64,000 nucleotides of DNA from NCBI GenBank assembly GCA_014218235.1, contig CM024753.1, positions 178,102,348 through 178,166,347 on the forward strand, read 5' to 3'. The translations under genes and the position numbers were made by a program. The notes under the pieces were generated by a model. The model ran no database searches. It was not told the origin of the DNA and saw only the letters and a program-made list of their open reading frames with translations. The stretch's first letter is position 1. Each line of letters starts with the position of its first letter. Origin of the DNA: Colocasia esculenta (taxonomy: Eukaryota > Streptophyta > Magnoliopsida > Alismatales > Araceae). Of this stretch, positions 31,206-42,465 are shown piece after piece.

Positions 31206-32302
31206 GACCAGTCTGTGCTGTCTTGCTTATTCTTCTGTGACTGTTCAGGATATTTGCACATATGCTTTGATGTCATTGTTTGGTGCATTGTATCATGTCT
31301 ATCTTTATCGCTTTGATTATTGAAAATCCATAAAAATCAGAAAATGTAGGAAAATCCATAAAAATCCAGAAAATTCAGAAAATCAAAAGACGTCCGTCAG
31401 GTAAGTCAGGTAAGTATCTCTAACCCTAATCCCTCCGCATTACTATATGATATCTACACTATTATATCAGCTCAAGGACCGGCGGTTCCTAGTGTGTTCC
31501 AGGATCTGAGTTCCCCTTCATCAAAAACAAGGATGATCTAAGTGCACGCTGCTAATCGCTGGATAGGCGTTGGGTGATATGACTCAGGGACGATGGATTC
31601 TATCGCACGTCGGGGATGCGAAGTGTCTTGACCCTTGCTCATATTGTCTAGAAATATTATCCTTGAATACTTGTTATTTTCTCTCTTTCTTTGCATTCGT
31701 TTTATGATTTCCTTTTTCTTTAGCCCAGCATGCATCATGTAGGGATTTTGAGCTTCATGAATCATGATTCGTCAAAGTCAGCTTCTCAATGATGTCCCAA
31801 CCCAGATCCTCATTTCCAGACAAGAATTCCACTCCGAATTTGAAAGTTCTCCTCGAGCTTGTGCTCGGTCCAGTTTACCAGTGATGGTTCCTATGCAGGA
31901 TTCCTCTCATCCCCATTCATTATAACAGTCATTTCCTTTATCCCCGATCCGCTCATTAGTCGTGACCCGCTCGAAGGTCAGAGTCGAATCGACCCGCCGG
32001 GCAGCACCTATCCCCTAATGAACAAAACCTGCACGCTAAAGATAGCCAGGGTACCTCTTGAATCAGGAGGTTGATCATTCTTTTCTTTTGATTTTTATTC
32101 GTTCCAAATAGGAACCATCCTCGCACTCTGCTCCCAGCCATGTTCGAGGTCAGCCAGATAATTCTCGCTGCTTATTCGTCCAGAATGGGTGTCTCTTTAC
32201 CTTGATGCCCGCTTTTCAGCTCATTCCGCTTCATCCCGCTACATCGCCGTTTCACGCCACTTTCGCTCCATTACCGCTCCACTCCCTTGCAAAGCAGGCA
32301 TC

Positions 32303-32316
32303 AAGGAGGGGCAATC
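32303..32316 (+). other. Tat-E polypurine tract
   Basis: AAGGAGGGGCAATC immediately precedes the TGTAGACACC start of LTR-B. It matches the Tat-C tract at 8337-8352 in its GAGGGGC core and shows that this LTR is the 3' LTR of a + strand element. Confidence 0.7.
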
Positions 32317-33282
32317 TGTAGACACCCATTTCTGACCCATAAGTCGAGCAAAATCCCTTGTCGTATATTGACGCCCCACGTTGGCTCATCATCGTCAAGC
32401 TGGCTTACTCCGATCATGATATCATTCCCATTAGTTCATCGCCCAGGAGGACTCTTCCTGGTCAAATCAATCTCTTTCACTAAAAGCTCTCTGAGTATAA
32501 GTCCGATGTTTCATCCCGAAGGCTGTGCATGGCTAATTGGACGCATTACATGCCGAAATGCAGAGAAGACCAGAAGGCGATAGGCCCTAGGTCGCCTTCC
32601 TGAAGACGACAGGTCCTATGTCGCGATAATAATTCCATATTTTAATCCTCAGAAAATCGAAATGACTCAAGTCAGCCTTCTATATGAGGAAGGTGACATA
32701 TCGAGCAGTCGCGTTCAGAAGGCGACACCTTGGCCGTCGCGTTCAGGGCCTTAAACAGGAAACTCAATCCGAAGTCAATTTGGACCCATGCTATTGATGG
32801 TAATTGCTTCATTTGGACATCCAAATCAAGTCCAAATCCTCTCAAATTTGGAGCAGACCTTCCTAACATGTCCCTTTCCGAGTTTCCAATAGCCCTTGCA
32901 CAGCCATACTTACCCGAGTCAGACTCTTGCCAATTATTCCTCTCAGACCTGAGTTGGGAATAATCACCCATAAGCACCTCGCTTTGCATCTTTTCGAAAA
33001 AGGCTGGATTCTTGTTTGCTGACAAGAGAACTTCATCTTCCACGAAGAGAGTTTTCCCTCCAGACGATCAGCAAGAGCCCTCCAGGGTGTTTTCCCATCG
33101 GCTACACAATTCTTCTTCCCTTCTTCCCTTTATTTCTTTGATTTCATGCAGCATAGCTTCGTTTTCTTTCTAGTTTAGCATTGGATCACGACACACACAC
33201 CTTTCTTAACACCCATAGGGTTAAAAGCCCCAATCTCGTGAGTTCCCTCCATATTAGTTCATGATGCTTTTTCATTGAATAG
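32317..33282 (+). mobile_element. Tat-E 3' LTR (LTR-B), first part
   Basis: Starts TGTAGACACCCATTTC like the solo copy at 10291. It contains about 600 bp (about 32410-33015) missing from the solo copy, including four 27-bp dyads at 32573-32760. The Copia element interrupts it after AATAG at 33278-33282; the LTR continues at 46267. The reconstructed length is about 1.36 kb. Confidence 0.85.
32573..32760. repeat. 27-bp dyads in LTR-B
   Basis: GAAGGCGATA / GGTCGCCTTC and GAAGACGACA / TGTCGCGATA (7-nt spacers), then GAAGGTGACA / AGTCGCGTTC (8 nt) and GAAGGCGACA / CGTCGCGTTC (7 nt). They are in the part of LTR-B deleted from the solo copy. Confidence 0.7.
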
Positions 33283-35344
33283 TGTTGCCCAGCTAGCTAG
33301 CCCAGAGGGGGGGTGAATGGGTTATTAAAACTTCGATGTTTGATTAAAACCTGTTTACTGAAAAGATTGCACAACTTAATAACAAGGTTAGAGTTAGAGC
33401 AAACAAGACAACAATCACACCAAAACACAACCACAAGACACAGGATTTTTATCCTGGTTCGGAACTCCTCTCCACAGGAGACCTACGTCCAGTCCCTGAG
33501 CAATACCTCAGGATTTTACTACCAAGGGTACAATCCCCCTTAAGGATCCTTACACCCAGCCTCAACTGGTCTTCCTTCAACCTGAAGGGTACAACAACCA
33601 CCCTGGATACCACCAGGTCTTCCTTCGTCCAGAAGGGAACACACACTAATCAGAAAAAGGTTGTGAAAACAGGCTTCAGATTCTAGCTTGACCAGCTACA
33701 ACCTGAAGCTCCTAAGCCCCGAGAGAGAAAGAGATTTAACAAGGTTTTTCTCTCCAAGGACCACACAGGCTCTTACAAATGAGAAGACTCCTTTGAGCAC
33801 AGAGAGCTAAGAGCTTAGAACAAGGTTTGGAGTGGAGGCTTCGCTCTTCTTCAAAGTTCTAAAGATTGAGAGAGATGGATTCCTTTCTTCTTCTAAAATC
33901 AAGCGATGTTGCTCTATCAGTTATTTTTCTTTTCGTCTTGAGTCTTCTATTTAAGCTGCTGATTCAAATTCGAACGTTGAAGTGCCCGTTGTCTCTTATC
34001 CTTGTGTACGTTAGACTGGTTACTGAGGAAGCTTCTGATCGTCAGTCTTTTACACGCCAAAGAGATGTCATAGAACTTTGTATCTTGTGTCCAACGTTGT
34101 CCAGATGAGTCTTGTCAGATATCTGTAAGCATATCATCAATAAATAGAAGACAGCTAGGACTGCTGTCTATTATTAGTTGAAATGGAACAGATATTGCAG
34201 TATATAGCAAAGCTCCTTTCTGTCCAAGAAAAGTACGTAGACAGAGTAGCATAGAAATGGAAGATATTGTCTGCATGCATGGGAGATACGATCGGAGAGC
34301 ATTTAATGCAAAGCAGTCAACAGACAAGATATGACTTTGACTTTTCAACGCTATTAAAAAGCATTATCCTGATGCATCAAGAAATTCGATAAAGAGAATC
34401 TTGCTGACTTTATAACTTATGAAATCGTTATGAGTTATAGCAAGTCGTTATGAACTGTAAAGAAATCGTTGTGATAACTTATGAAGTCGTTGCGCGTTCT
34501 AAAGAAATCGTTGCAAGAAATCGTTATGACTAATAAGGAAGTCGTTGCGCGAAATCGTTATGACTAACAAGAAGTCGTTGCGCGAAATCGTTATGACTAA
34601 CAAAGAAGTCGTTGCGCGAAATCGTTATGACTAACAAAGAAGTCGTTGCGCGAAATCGTTATGACTAACAAAGAAGTCGTTGCGCGAAATCGTTATGACT
34701 AACAAAGAAGTCGTTGCGCGAAATCGTTATGACTAACAAAGAAGTCGTTGCGCGAAATCGTTATGACTAACAAAGAAGTCGTTGCGCGAAATCGTTATGA
34801 CTAACAAAGAAATCGTTACGCAGTCTAAAGAAGTCGTTACGGCTAGAGAGTCGTTGCGAGTTCTAAAGAAATCGTTACGAGGTCTAAAGAAGTCGTTACG
34901 GCTAGAGAGTCGTTGCGAGTTCTAAAGAAATCGTTACGAGGTCTAAAGAAGTCGTTACGGCTAGAGAGTCGTTGCGAGTTCTAAAGAAATCGTTACGAGG
35001 TCTAAAGAAGTCGTTACGGCTAGAGAGTCGTTGCGAGTTCTAAAGAAATCGTTACGAGGTCTAAAGAAGTCGTTACGGCTAGAGAGTCGTTGCGAGTTCT
35101 AAAGAAATCGTTACGGTAACGATTCGAGTGCTCCGGTCAAAGAGTAAGTCGTTCTGCTTATCAAAGAAGTCGTTACAGGGACTTAGATAGAAATGATGGG
35201 ACTTACCAGATTGTCTTGATCTTTCATTTTTCTTTTGCTTCCTGTTCTCAAGGCTCAAGAAATCTATTAGTGTTATTTTGTTAATCATCAAAATTAATAT
35301 ATAAATAAATGGAAATATTTATTATGGGGACAGTTTGGTCATCA
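33283..35344 (-). mobile_element. Copia 3' LTR (left copy, 2062 bp)
   Basis: Nearly identical to 44203-46261. The part nearest the internal region holds two tandem arrays (34430-35170). Short open frames repeated in both LTRs (for example 33313-33543 and 33866-34108) are not supported as genes. Confidence 0.95.
34430..35170. repeat. TCGTTRCG tandem arrays in Copia 3' LTR
   Basis: First array (34510-34830): eight or nine copies of a 33-34 bp unit with half-sites AAATCGTTATG and AAGTCGTTGCG. Second array (34818-35110): about five copies of a unit near 59 bp with GTCGTTACG, GTCGTTGCG and ATCGTTACG. Every half-site has a TCGTT core and faces the same way, unlike the inverted dyads of the Tat elements. 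Confidence 0.92.
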
Positions 35345-35358
35345 ATCTCCCCCTTTTT
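35345..35358 (-). other. Copia polypurine tract
   Basis: On the - strand AAAAAGGGGGAGAT lies immediately before the TGATGACC start of the 3' LTR, a classic plant copia tract. Confidence 0.85.
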
Positions 35359-35490
35359 GATGATGACAAAATATACTGAACATCATAAATAAAATGAAAT
35401 ATGTTTTTCAGATTTACGTTAGTTGTCTCCCCCATTTTGTCATTAGGCAAAAAGATAAGCTGTGAGACAAAGAAGAGAGAAAGATTTTTA

Positions 35491-38400
35491 TTAAGATGGA
35501 GAAAGATAGTACAAAGGAGATAACAAGGAGGCATGCTGTGAGATAACAGCCCATGCCTTGATCTCAAGATCCTCAAAAGTTTGCAGAAACACTCCAAAGG
35601 TAACTGAGAAGGAGGGTCCCATGGAAGGGATGTTCCTCTGAATGTAGAGTTGCCTTTGCTGCTCTATGAACTCTCCATACTGAGTTTTGTCCAAAATAAA
35701 TCTGAAGTAGGTACTCTTGCCAAAACTGGCCCTATGGAGAAATCTGTCCAAGGAAATTGGATAGTGAAGTTGCTGAGTTAACAGATCCTGCTTTAGGGCA
35801 AAGAAGGCAGAATATCTAGCTGCCCAGACAGAATAGAGCTCTGGTAAGGGAGCGATGGAATTGAGATCCATAAAGGCTTCTGCAGTAAGAGTCGGCTTCC
35901 TCTGACGGACCAGATCTGATTGACAGCTTCCAATTGCTGATAAGAGGCCCGATATAGAAGCTCCCAGTCTGATGAGAGAAGACGTTCACACTCAGAAATG
36001 AGTGGAGCTAAGGTCAGGGAAGAGATGCGGCCAGAGTGATATTCTCTGAGGATGAACCGCAGAAATGAGGGTGATCGGCCCTGCTTGGCTGACATCCGGC
36101 CCAGCTGCCTTGCAAACATATCTAGTGCCTGAGATCCAGCATCTGAATTAAGCACTAACGAGTGCAGCTTCGGCAGAAGCACTGGAAAATCAACTTTGAA
36201 GGAGACAAAATCGACTGTAAGAGGAAGGTTGATTGGGGATTCTGATTGCAGCACAGTAATCCTGGAGTTGAACTGACAAAACTGAACTTCTGGACGATTG
36301 TTCAGGTAGCAGAAGTCACTGTATAACTGAAAGGCTCTGGCAATCCGAATTTCCTTCAAGATGAAGGAGCCCCAAGAATTCTTGTGCTGGAAGATGAACC
36401 ACTCAGAGAAGGTGAGTGGGTGAGCTCTGAGGGAGATAGATTCGGCCCTTGCAGTCAGGAATTTTGAGTACTGAGCCTTGTTCCCTTTGATAGCGGCCCA
36501 CTGATCTTCTGTCTTGAACTCAGTGCCCTCAAGGATTTTGGATTTGAAAGCTTGAGATATCTGAGTAAAGGGAAGAACAATGGCCAGGTGCTCGGAGAGG
36601 TTGAGAAAAGGAATACCATAAATGGTAGAAAGAATGCATTTCTGGAGGTATTCTCTGTAGATTGGTCTTCTCTTAGGATCAAGGGTAAGAGAGTACCATA
36701 AAGGAGGGTAGAGAGAAGTAGAAGGGGTGCTGAGAGAGGAAGAGGTTTTTCTCTTTTTGAAGACAGGACTAGGAGGGTCAGTCCTGTGAATGTGAGAGGC
36801 TGTAGAAAGAATGGTGAGGAGAGTGTTCCTTTCAAAAAGGTCTGGAACATTGGTGTCAAAAATACCAAGAGGTAGAGGTTTCATTGGAGGAAAGGTAACA
36901 GAATTAGGAGGAGTAGGAGGATAGAACAAGTGTTTAGGATTAAAGGAAGAGGTTGGTTGAGGATGAGATGTTTGGGTGTTAATGGGTGAAGGTTGAGGAG
37001 TTAATGAGGATGAAGCTGAGATGAGAGCTGGAGAAGGTGAGAAGGAGGGTTGAGAGGAAGTAGAGGATGAGGAAGGTTTGGTGCGAGGCATGGGATGCTT
37101 GATGGTTGGTGGAGCAGGAGGTGCAGTAGGAGGAGATGTAGGGATGGAGAGGGTTGGAGTGGCAAGAGATGAAGGAACAGGGGCCTTGGAGACTGATACT
37201 GGCTCTTTTCCTCTGGCCTGACTTTCTCTGACTGCAAGGGAGGGTCCTGAAGACCCTGAGGCTGCCACTGGTCCGGCTGACCTTACAACAGATGGCCCTG
37301 ATGGCCCTGACTCCTGAGCAGGCGGCCCTGTTGGCCCTGAGACTTCTGCTGGAGGCCCTGGTGGCCTAGGAACTTCAGCTTGAGGCCCTGGTGGCCTATG
37401 AACTTCAGCTTGAGGCCCTGGTGGCCTAGGAACTTCAGCTGGACTGCTCTGAGTAGGTGCAGGAGGGACACCACTAGATTTGAAATACTAGCCAGCAACT
37501 TCTTCATATCAGACATTTCCTTATTGAAATACCTCATTGCATTTCTTATTGAGGATACATCTGAGGAGGTTGACTCTTGATTTGAAACGAGTCCTTGAAT
37601 ACCAGACTGAACTGATGCCAACATCTCTCCCTGAGCTTTTAACAAAGCCATAACATGCTTCAACTTGACTTTTCTATGGCCCTTCCTTGACCTCCTGTGA
37701 ACAGCCCTTTTCTGCTTTCCTGGCTGAGAGGCAGGTTCCTCAAGATTTATAGCAGCACTTGGGCCTTCACTAGCATCAACCAAGGCTGGAGCTGGAGTGG
37801 CCTGAGCAGGTGCAGCTTTCTCAGAAACGGCTTCAGTCTCTGGCCTTTCATTCTCAGCAAGCTCCCCCTGAATGGGAGCAGGGACTTCAGTGCTTTCTTG
37901 CTCCCCCTGAGCAGGAGCTTCTTCCAAGACAACATCTTGTTGAGTACCTGCTTGTACCTCAACATCTGCAACAAATTCTTCAGTATGGCCTGCTGCCATA
38001 ACTTCTTCATCAGGTCTACTTGCTGCTGCTTGCTCTGCTTCTACTGCGTCTGGAATATCTGCAATGACTGCTTCTCCTTCAGCCACAGAGGATTTCGACC
38101 AAACTCCTTCTTGCACTGAAAAACCACTTTTCTTCAGGTTTCTGGACCTTATAGACTGGCCCATCTTTTCAGCTACCGCCCCTGACAGATCTACTCCAAA
38201 ATGCTTGAAAATCTTGGTCAGAAGGTGGGCATACGGAAGGGAAACATTCAACTTGCTCTTTGTTTCCCATATCTGAGCATGTGCAACCATCATTCGCTCA
38301 GTTATCACGGCGGCCAGGTTTATCTCTTTGTTCTGGATTGCCCAGAACATTATGTCCGAATCTGCCCTAGTGCATGAAGAAAAGGTAGCACTACGGGGAA

Positions 38401-38896
38401 CTAAGATTTGGCAGACTATAAAGTGCAGCAACCGGTTGAACGCGGACATCTGATTGATGTCAAGCTTCCCATCCTTCAACTTGAATCCTGGACCGATAAT
38501 CCCGAGACCTTTGACTTCATCATTCACAGAGTGAATGCCACTAAATCCGGAGGTCTTTACTCCAAACAGATCACGCAACAACTCAGGGGTTATTCTGATT
38601 TGGATACCCTTGACAGAGGAAACAAGGGATCCATCTGCTTCAGACTTCAGACAGACGTAGAAGGCTTTTACCAGATCGGGGTAGCTTACTTCACTGAAGG
38701 TGACCACATCCATCCACTGCGATCTTCTTAGAGTATCAACAAGCCTGGCCATGCCACTCTTCTCAAGATTCTGAACATCCACTGCCTTATTTCCGCAAAT
38801 CTTTGTCTTCACAAAAGTAAATCTCTCTTGCTCCCTAGGGGATAAATACTCAGCACTGTAGCCCCCAACACTTCCGGAGATCAACGGAGCGGCCAT
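35491..38896 (-). pseudogene. Copia env-position ORF with transposon-protein-like domain
   Basis: The ORF begins MAAPLISGSV at 38896 and would be about 1,100 residues, but two one-base shifts, near 37475 and 35865, split it. Residues 1-260 (LVDTLRRSQWMDVVTF, IRITPELLRDLFGV, a Trp/Leu-rich middle) resemble the putative plant transposon protein domain; this assignment is from memory. A Glu/Ala/Pro-rich acidic region, a basic patch (KQKRAVHRRSRKGHRKVKLK) and a coiled coil follow. Then come PPGP collagen-like repeats (three near-identical copies, about 37330-37440), a Ser/Pro-rich linker and a second globular region (about 35500-36870). There is no obvious signal peptide, furin site or transmembrane helix, so the term env-like refers to position only. 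It lies about 400 bp downstream of RNase H. Confidence 0.65.
37316..37450 (-). repeat. Collagen-like PPGPxAEV repeats in Copia 3' ORF
   Basis: A 30-36 bp unit encoding (E)VxRPPGPQA-type sequence is repeated about four times with little divergence. In the shifted frame it reads GHQGLKLKF, which explains the odd end of the upstream frame. Confidence 0.75.
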
Positions 38897-39300
38897 GGGT
38901 GCAGAGAAGAAAGGATTTTGGAAGGGAGGATGATGGAAGGGACGGAAGTTTTCGAAGGAGTTCTTCGCGGGAAGAGAAGAAGGCTTCGAAAGTTGCAGAG
39001 AGACGATCCCAAAATCGTTAGGGCATCAGCTTTAGGTGAACAGATAGAGAATAAAAAGGGTAAAGGTGGAAGGCGAATCGATCTCAAAACGGTTTGGATA
39101 AATTAATATTACTTTAATGACGGGAGCGCCAAAAGGCGGCAAAGGTAGAAAGCGACAAAAAGGTTTGACAAGTCAAACAACTTTCTACACAGAAGCGGTC
39201 AAAGCATATAGATAATCAGAGTTTTGTTTAATTTTAACGGAGAGAGAACTTTTCATTTAATCTGAAAAATTTATATGTCAATAACATCACAGAAATTCTT

Positions 39301-40474
39301 TCACAAATTGCACATCCCTAGTTCCCTTCTAAGAGATGTAAATCTCTCTTCAGGTAGGGCTTTTGTGAAGATATCTGCCAATTGACCATTTGTATCTATA
39401 AACGAAATTTCTAAATTACCACTAGCTACATGGTCTCGAATAAAATGATATCTTACCTCAATGTGTTTCGTCCTTGAGTGTTGAACTGGATTTTTGGTGA
39501 GGTTGATGGCACTAGTATTATCACACAATAGAGGAATTGATTTGATGTGAATGCCGAAGTCTTCAAGTTGTTGCTTTATCCAAAGAAGTTGTGTACAGCA
39601 ACTTCCAGCAGCAACATATTCCGCCTCAGCTGTTGATAGAGCTACTGAATTTTGTTTCTTGGATGTCCATGATATTAAGCATCCTGCAAGAAACTGACAA
39701 CATCCACTGGTGCTTTTTCTATCTACTTTGCAACCAGCATAATCAGCATCTGAATATCCTATTAGATTTATCTCACAAGATCTAGGATACCAGAGACCTA
39801 AATCATGAGTTCTAGCTAAGTATCTAAATATTCTTTTTACAGAGATTAAGTGAGACTCTCTAGGGTCTGCCTGATATCTAGCACACATGCATACACTGAA
39901 CAGAATATCTGGTCTACTGGCAGTTAAGTAAAGTAATGATCCTATCATACCTCGATAATTCTTTTGATCTACCCTTTTACCTTTTTGATCACTGTCCATT
40001 CTGGTTGATGTGCTCATTGGAGTTGATAATGGCTTTGCATCTTCAAATCCAAATTTCTTCAACAGCTCTTTGGTATACTTTGCTTGACAGATATGAGTGC
40101 CATCCTTCCCTTGCTTAATTTGCAATCCAAGGAAGTAGCTTAACTCCCCCATCAAGCTCATTTCGAATTCTCCCTGCATAAGCTTTTCAAAGTACTTGCA
40201 AAGAGATTCATCAGTAGATCCAAAAATAATATCATCCACATAGATTTGTACAAGAAGTATATGTTTAACTTTAGATTTTATAAATAATGTACTATCTACT
40301 TTACCTCTAGTGAAACCATGATTTAATAGGAAATTACTGAGCCTTTCATACCAGGCTCTAGGAGCTTGCTTTAGACCATATAAAGCTTATGTAGTTTAAA
40401 TACATGATTTGGAAATTCAGAGTCGTCAAAACCTGGAGGTTGTTCAACATAAACTTCCTCCTTGATGAAACCAT
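39301..40474 (-). pseudogene. Copia reverse transcriptase C-terminal part and RNase H
   Basis: RT continues with the DDIIFGST catalytic motif at about 40239, then LSYFLGLQI, YTKELLKKFGF and SLLYLTASRPDI. RNase H has YSDADYAGCKVDRKSTSG, TAEAEYVA and KHIEVRYHFIRD with its acidic residues present, ending LADIFTKALPEERF. The 312-codon frame is open from 40239 to the stop at 39301. One-base deletions at about 40390 and 40500 disconnect it from the upstream RT part. Confidence 0.9.
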
Positions 40475-41952
40475 TTAAAAAGGCTGATTTACATCCATTT
40501 GAAAAAGTTTTAAATCAAGTGCGGATGCATAAGCAAGTAAAATCCTAATGGCCTCAAGTCTAGCTACAGGTGCATAGGTTTCATCGAAATCTATGCCTTC
40601 CTCTTGGGAGTAGCCTTGAGCCACCAATCTGGCTTTGTTCCTTAAGATTATTCCAGACTCATCCAGTTTATTTCTGAACACCCATTTGGTGCCAATAACT
40701 GAATGATTGGATGGTCTAGGAACAAGTGACCATACTTGGTTTCTCTTGAACTGATTTAGTTCATCTTGCATGGCTAGTATCCAAGATTCATCAGATAAAG
40801 CTTCATTGACTGTCTTAGGCTCTACTTGAGAAACAAATGCTAAATAGTCGCATGGAATTACATTACCTCTAGTTCTTACCCCTACAGATGGATCACCAAT
40901 GATGTTTTCAGGAGGGTGATCTTTCTGATGTCTCCATTCCTTTGGAAGATCTTTATGTTGGATTTCTGTTTGCTGCAGTTCTTCCAGAGTTGGATCCTCT
41001 TTGTCCTTAATTGAAGTTTTCTTTAATTTTTCGGACAAGACATCTGCATCATCAATGTCACTAATTTCTTCCTTTTTCAAGGAAGGGTTAGATTCATCAA
41101 AAATAACATGTACTGATTGTTCAATTAATAAGGAACGTTTATTGAAAACTCTATAACCTTTAGGTTTAGAGGAATACCCCATGAAAATGCCTTCATCTGA
41201 TTTGGCATCCAACTTACCAATGTCCCTTTTTCCATTGTTATGGATGAAGCAAGGACATCCAAATACTCTGAAATGGCTAATCTTTGGCTTCTTTTCTTTG
41301 TAGAGTTCATAAGCAGTCTTTTTCAGAATTGGCCTGATCATCACTCTATTTATGATATAACATGCAGTGTTGATAGCTTCGGCCCAGAAATATCTTGGCA
41401 GATCATATTCTGATAACATTGATCTAGCCATATCCAAAAGAGTTCTGTTTTTCCTCTCAGCAATTCCATTCTGTTGAGGTGTCCTTGGAGCTGAGAAGTT
41501 GTGCTCAATTCCTTGATCATCACAGAACTTCGCAAACTTTTCATTCTGAAACTCACCACCATGATCTGATCGAATCGAGACAATTGAGTATTTCTGATCT
41601 TTCTGAACTTTCTTACTGAAGCTGACAAAATTTTCAAATGTGTCATCTTTGTGCTCTAAAAAGGATACCCAAGTGAATCTTGAATAATCATCAACTATTA
41701 CAAATCCAAAATTCTTTCCTCCCAAACTGTAGTCCTCATTGGCCCAAATAAATCCATGTGAAGTAGTTCTAAGGGCTTTGAGGTGGTTACTACAGTCTTT
41801 GATTTGAAGGAGCTCTTGGTGTGCTTTCCTCTTGCACAAGATCTGCAAATGCTATCCAATCTGAAATTTACCTTTGGCAGTCCTTCAACTAGTTTTCTTT
41901 TTCTGAGCTTGTTCAGCCCATCCAGCTGCAGTGGCCCAATCTTCTGTGCCAC
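40475..41952 (-). pseudogene. Copia integrase and reverse transcriptase N-terminal part
   Basis: The segment at 41952-41850 carries the second Cys pair of the integrase zinc finger (CRSCARGKHTKSSF) and HMDLFGPM. A shift near 41850 moves into a 457-codon frame: the integrase core has DDYSRFTWV, RSDHGGEFQN and NGIAERKNRTLLDMAR, so the DDE triad is complete, followed by GCPCFIHNN and GYSSKPKGYRVFN. RT starts at about 40860 (WILAMQDELNQFKRNQVW, KARLVAQGYSQEEGIDF, FQMDVN). The frame ends at 40475 after a lost base in an A run. Confidence 0.9.
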
Positions 41953-42374
41953 AACTCAGTTGATTTATCTTTGCTAGCTGCCAAACACACATCTTGATCC
42001 TTGAGTTCATCGAGATATAGAACATACAAATTTCTTTCTCTGTAGGCTTCAAATATGACTTCACCATCTTTTAAGATACTGCATTTTGATTCTTGAAACT
42101 GAATTTGATGGCCTTTGTCACACAACTGGCTGATGCTGATGAGATTGTGCTTTAACCCTTTGACCAGCATTACATCCTTTATGACTGATTTTCCTTTGAT
42201 GTTCACAGACCCGCTTCCTATCACAGTCCCTTTTCCATTATCTCCATAGGTGACTGTACCTTCTTCAGCTTGGAGATCAACAAATATCTTCTTGTTGCCT
42301 GACATATGCCTTGAGCACCCACTATCCAAATACCATTTGGATGCTCGATGGTTAACCTGAAATGAGAACATCAA
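41913..42374 (-). pseudogene. Copia protease and pre-integrase region
   Basis: The aspartic protease has the plant copia signature WYLDSGCSRHMSG at about 42320, then GKGTVIGSG and LKHNLISISQLCDKG. The gag-pre-integrase region has ELWHRRLGH, which holds the first His pair of the integrase zinc finger. The segment ends by frameshift at about 41915, overlapping the integrase frame. Confidence 0.88.
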
Positions 42375-42465
42375 GCTTTAGGTACCCAAATTCTCTTTGG
42401 GTCCTGATTGGTTAGTATCATCAACCTTACCTTTTAATATCCATTTTTTATGTTTGTTGGGCATG

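Larger units (their letters stand above)
30860..32302. other. Tat-E 3' non-coding region
   Basis: It lies between accessory gene A and the polypurine tract and holds the presumed antisense promoter, dyads at 31108-31200 and C/T-rich sequence near 32210-32290. No coding frame is credible. Confidence 0.6.

Noticed and set aside
33313..34108. Duplicated small genes found in both Copia LTRs
   Set aside because: They are identical simply because the LTRs are identical. No domain, and the position is in U3/R/U5 non-coding sequence.
34430..35170. CRISPR-like array
   Set aside because: Units are contiguous tandem repeats without unique spacers, in a plant LTR. The same array exists in the partner LTR.
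35491..38896. True envelope gene
   Set aside because: No signal peptide, cleavage site or membrane helix could be seen. Only its position after RNase H is envelope-like.
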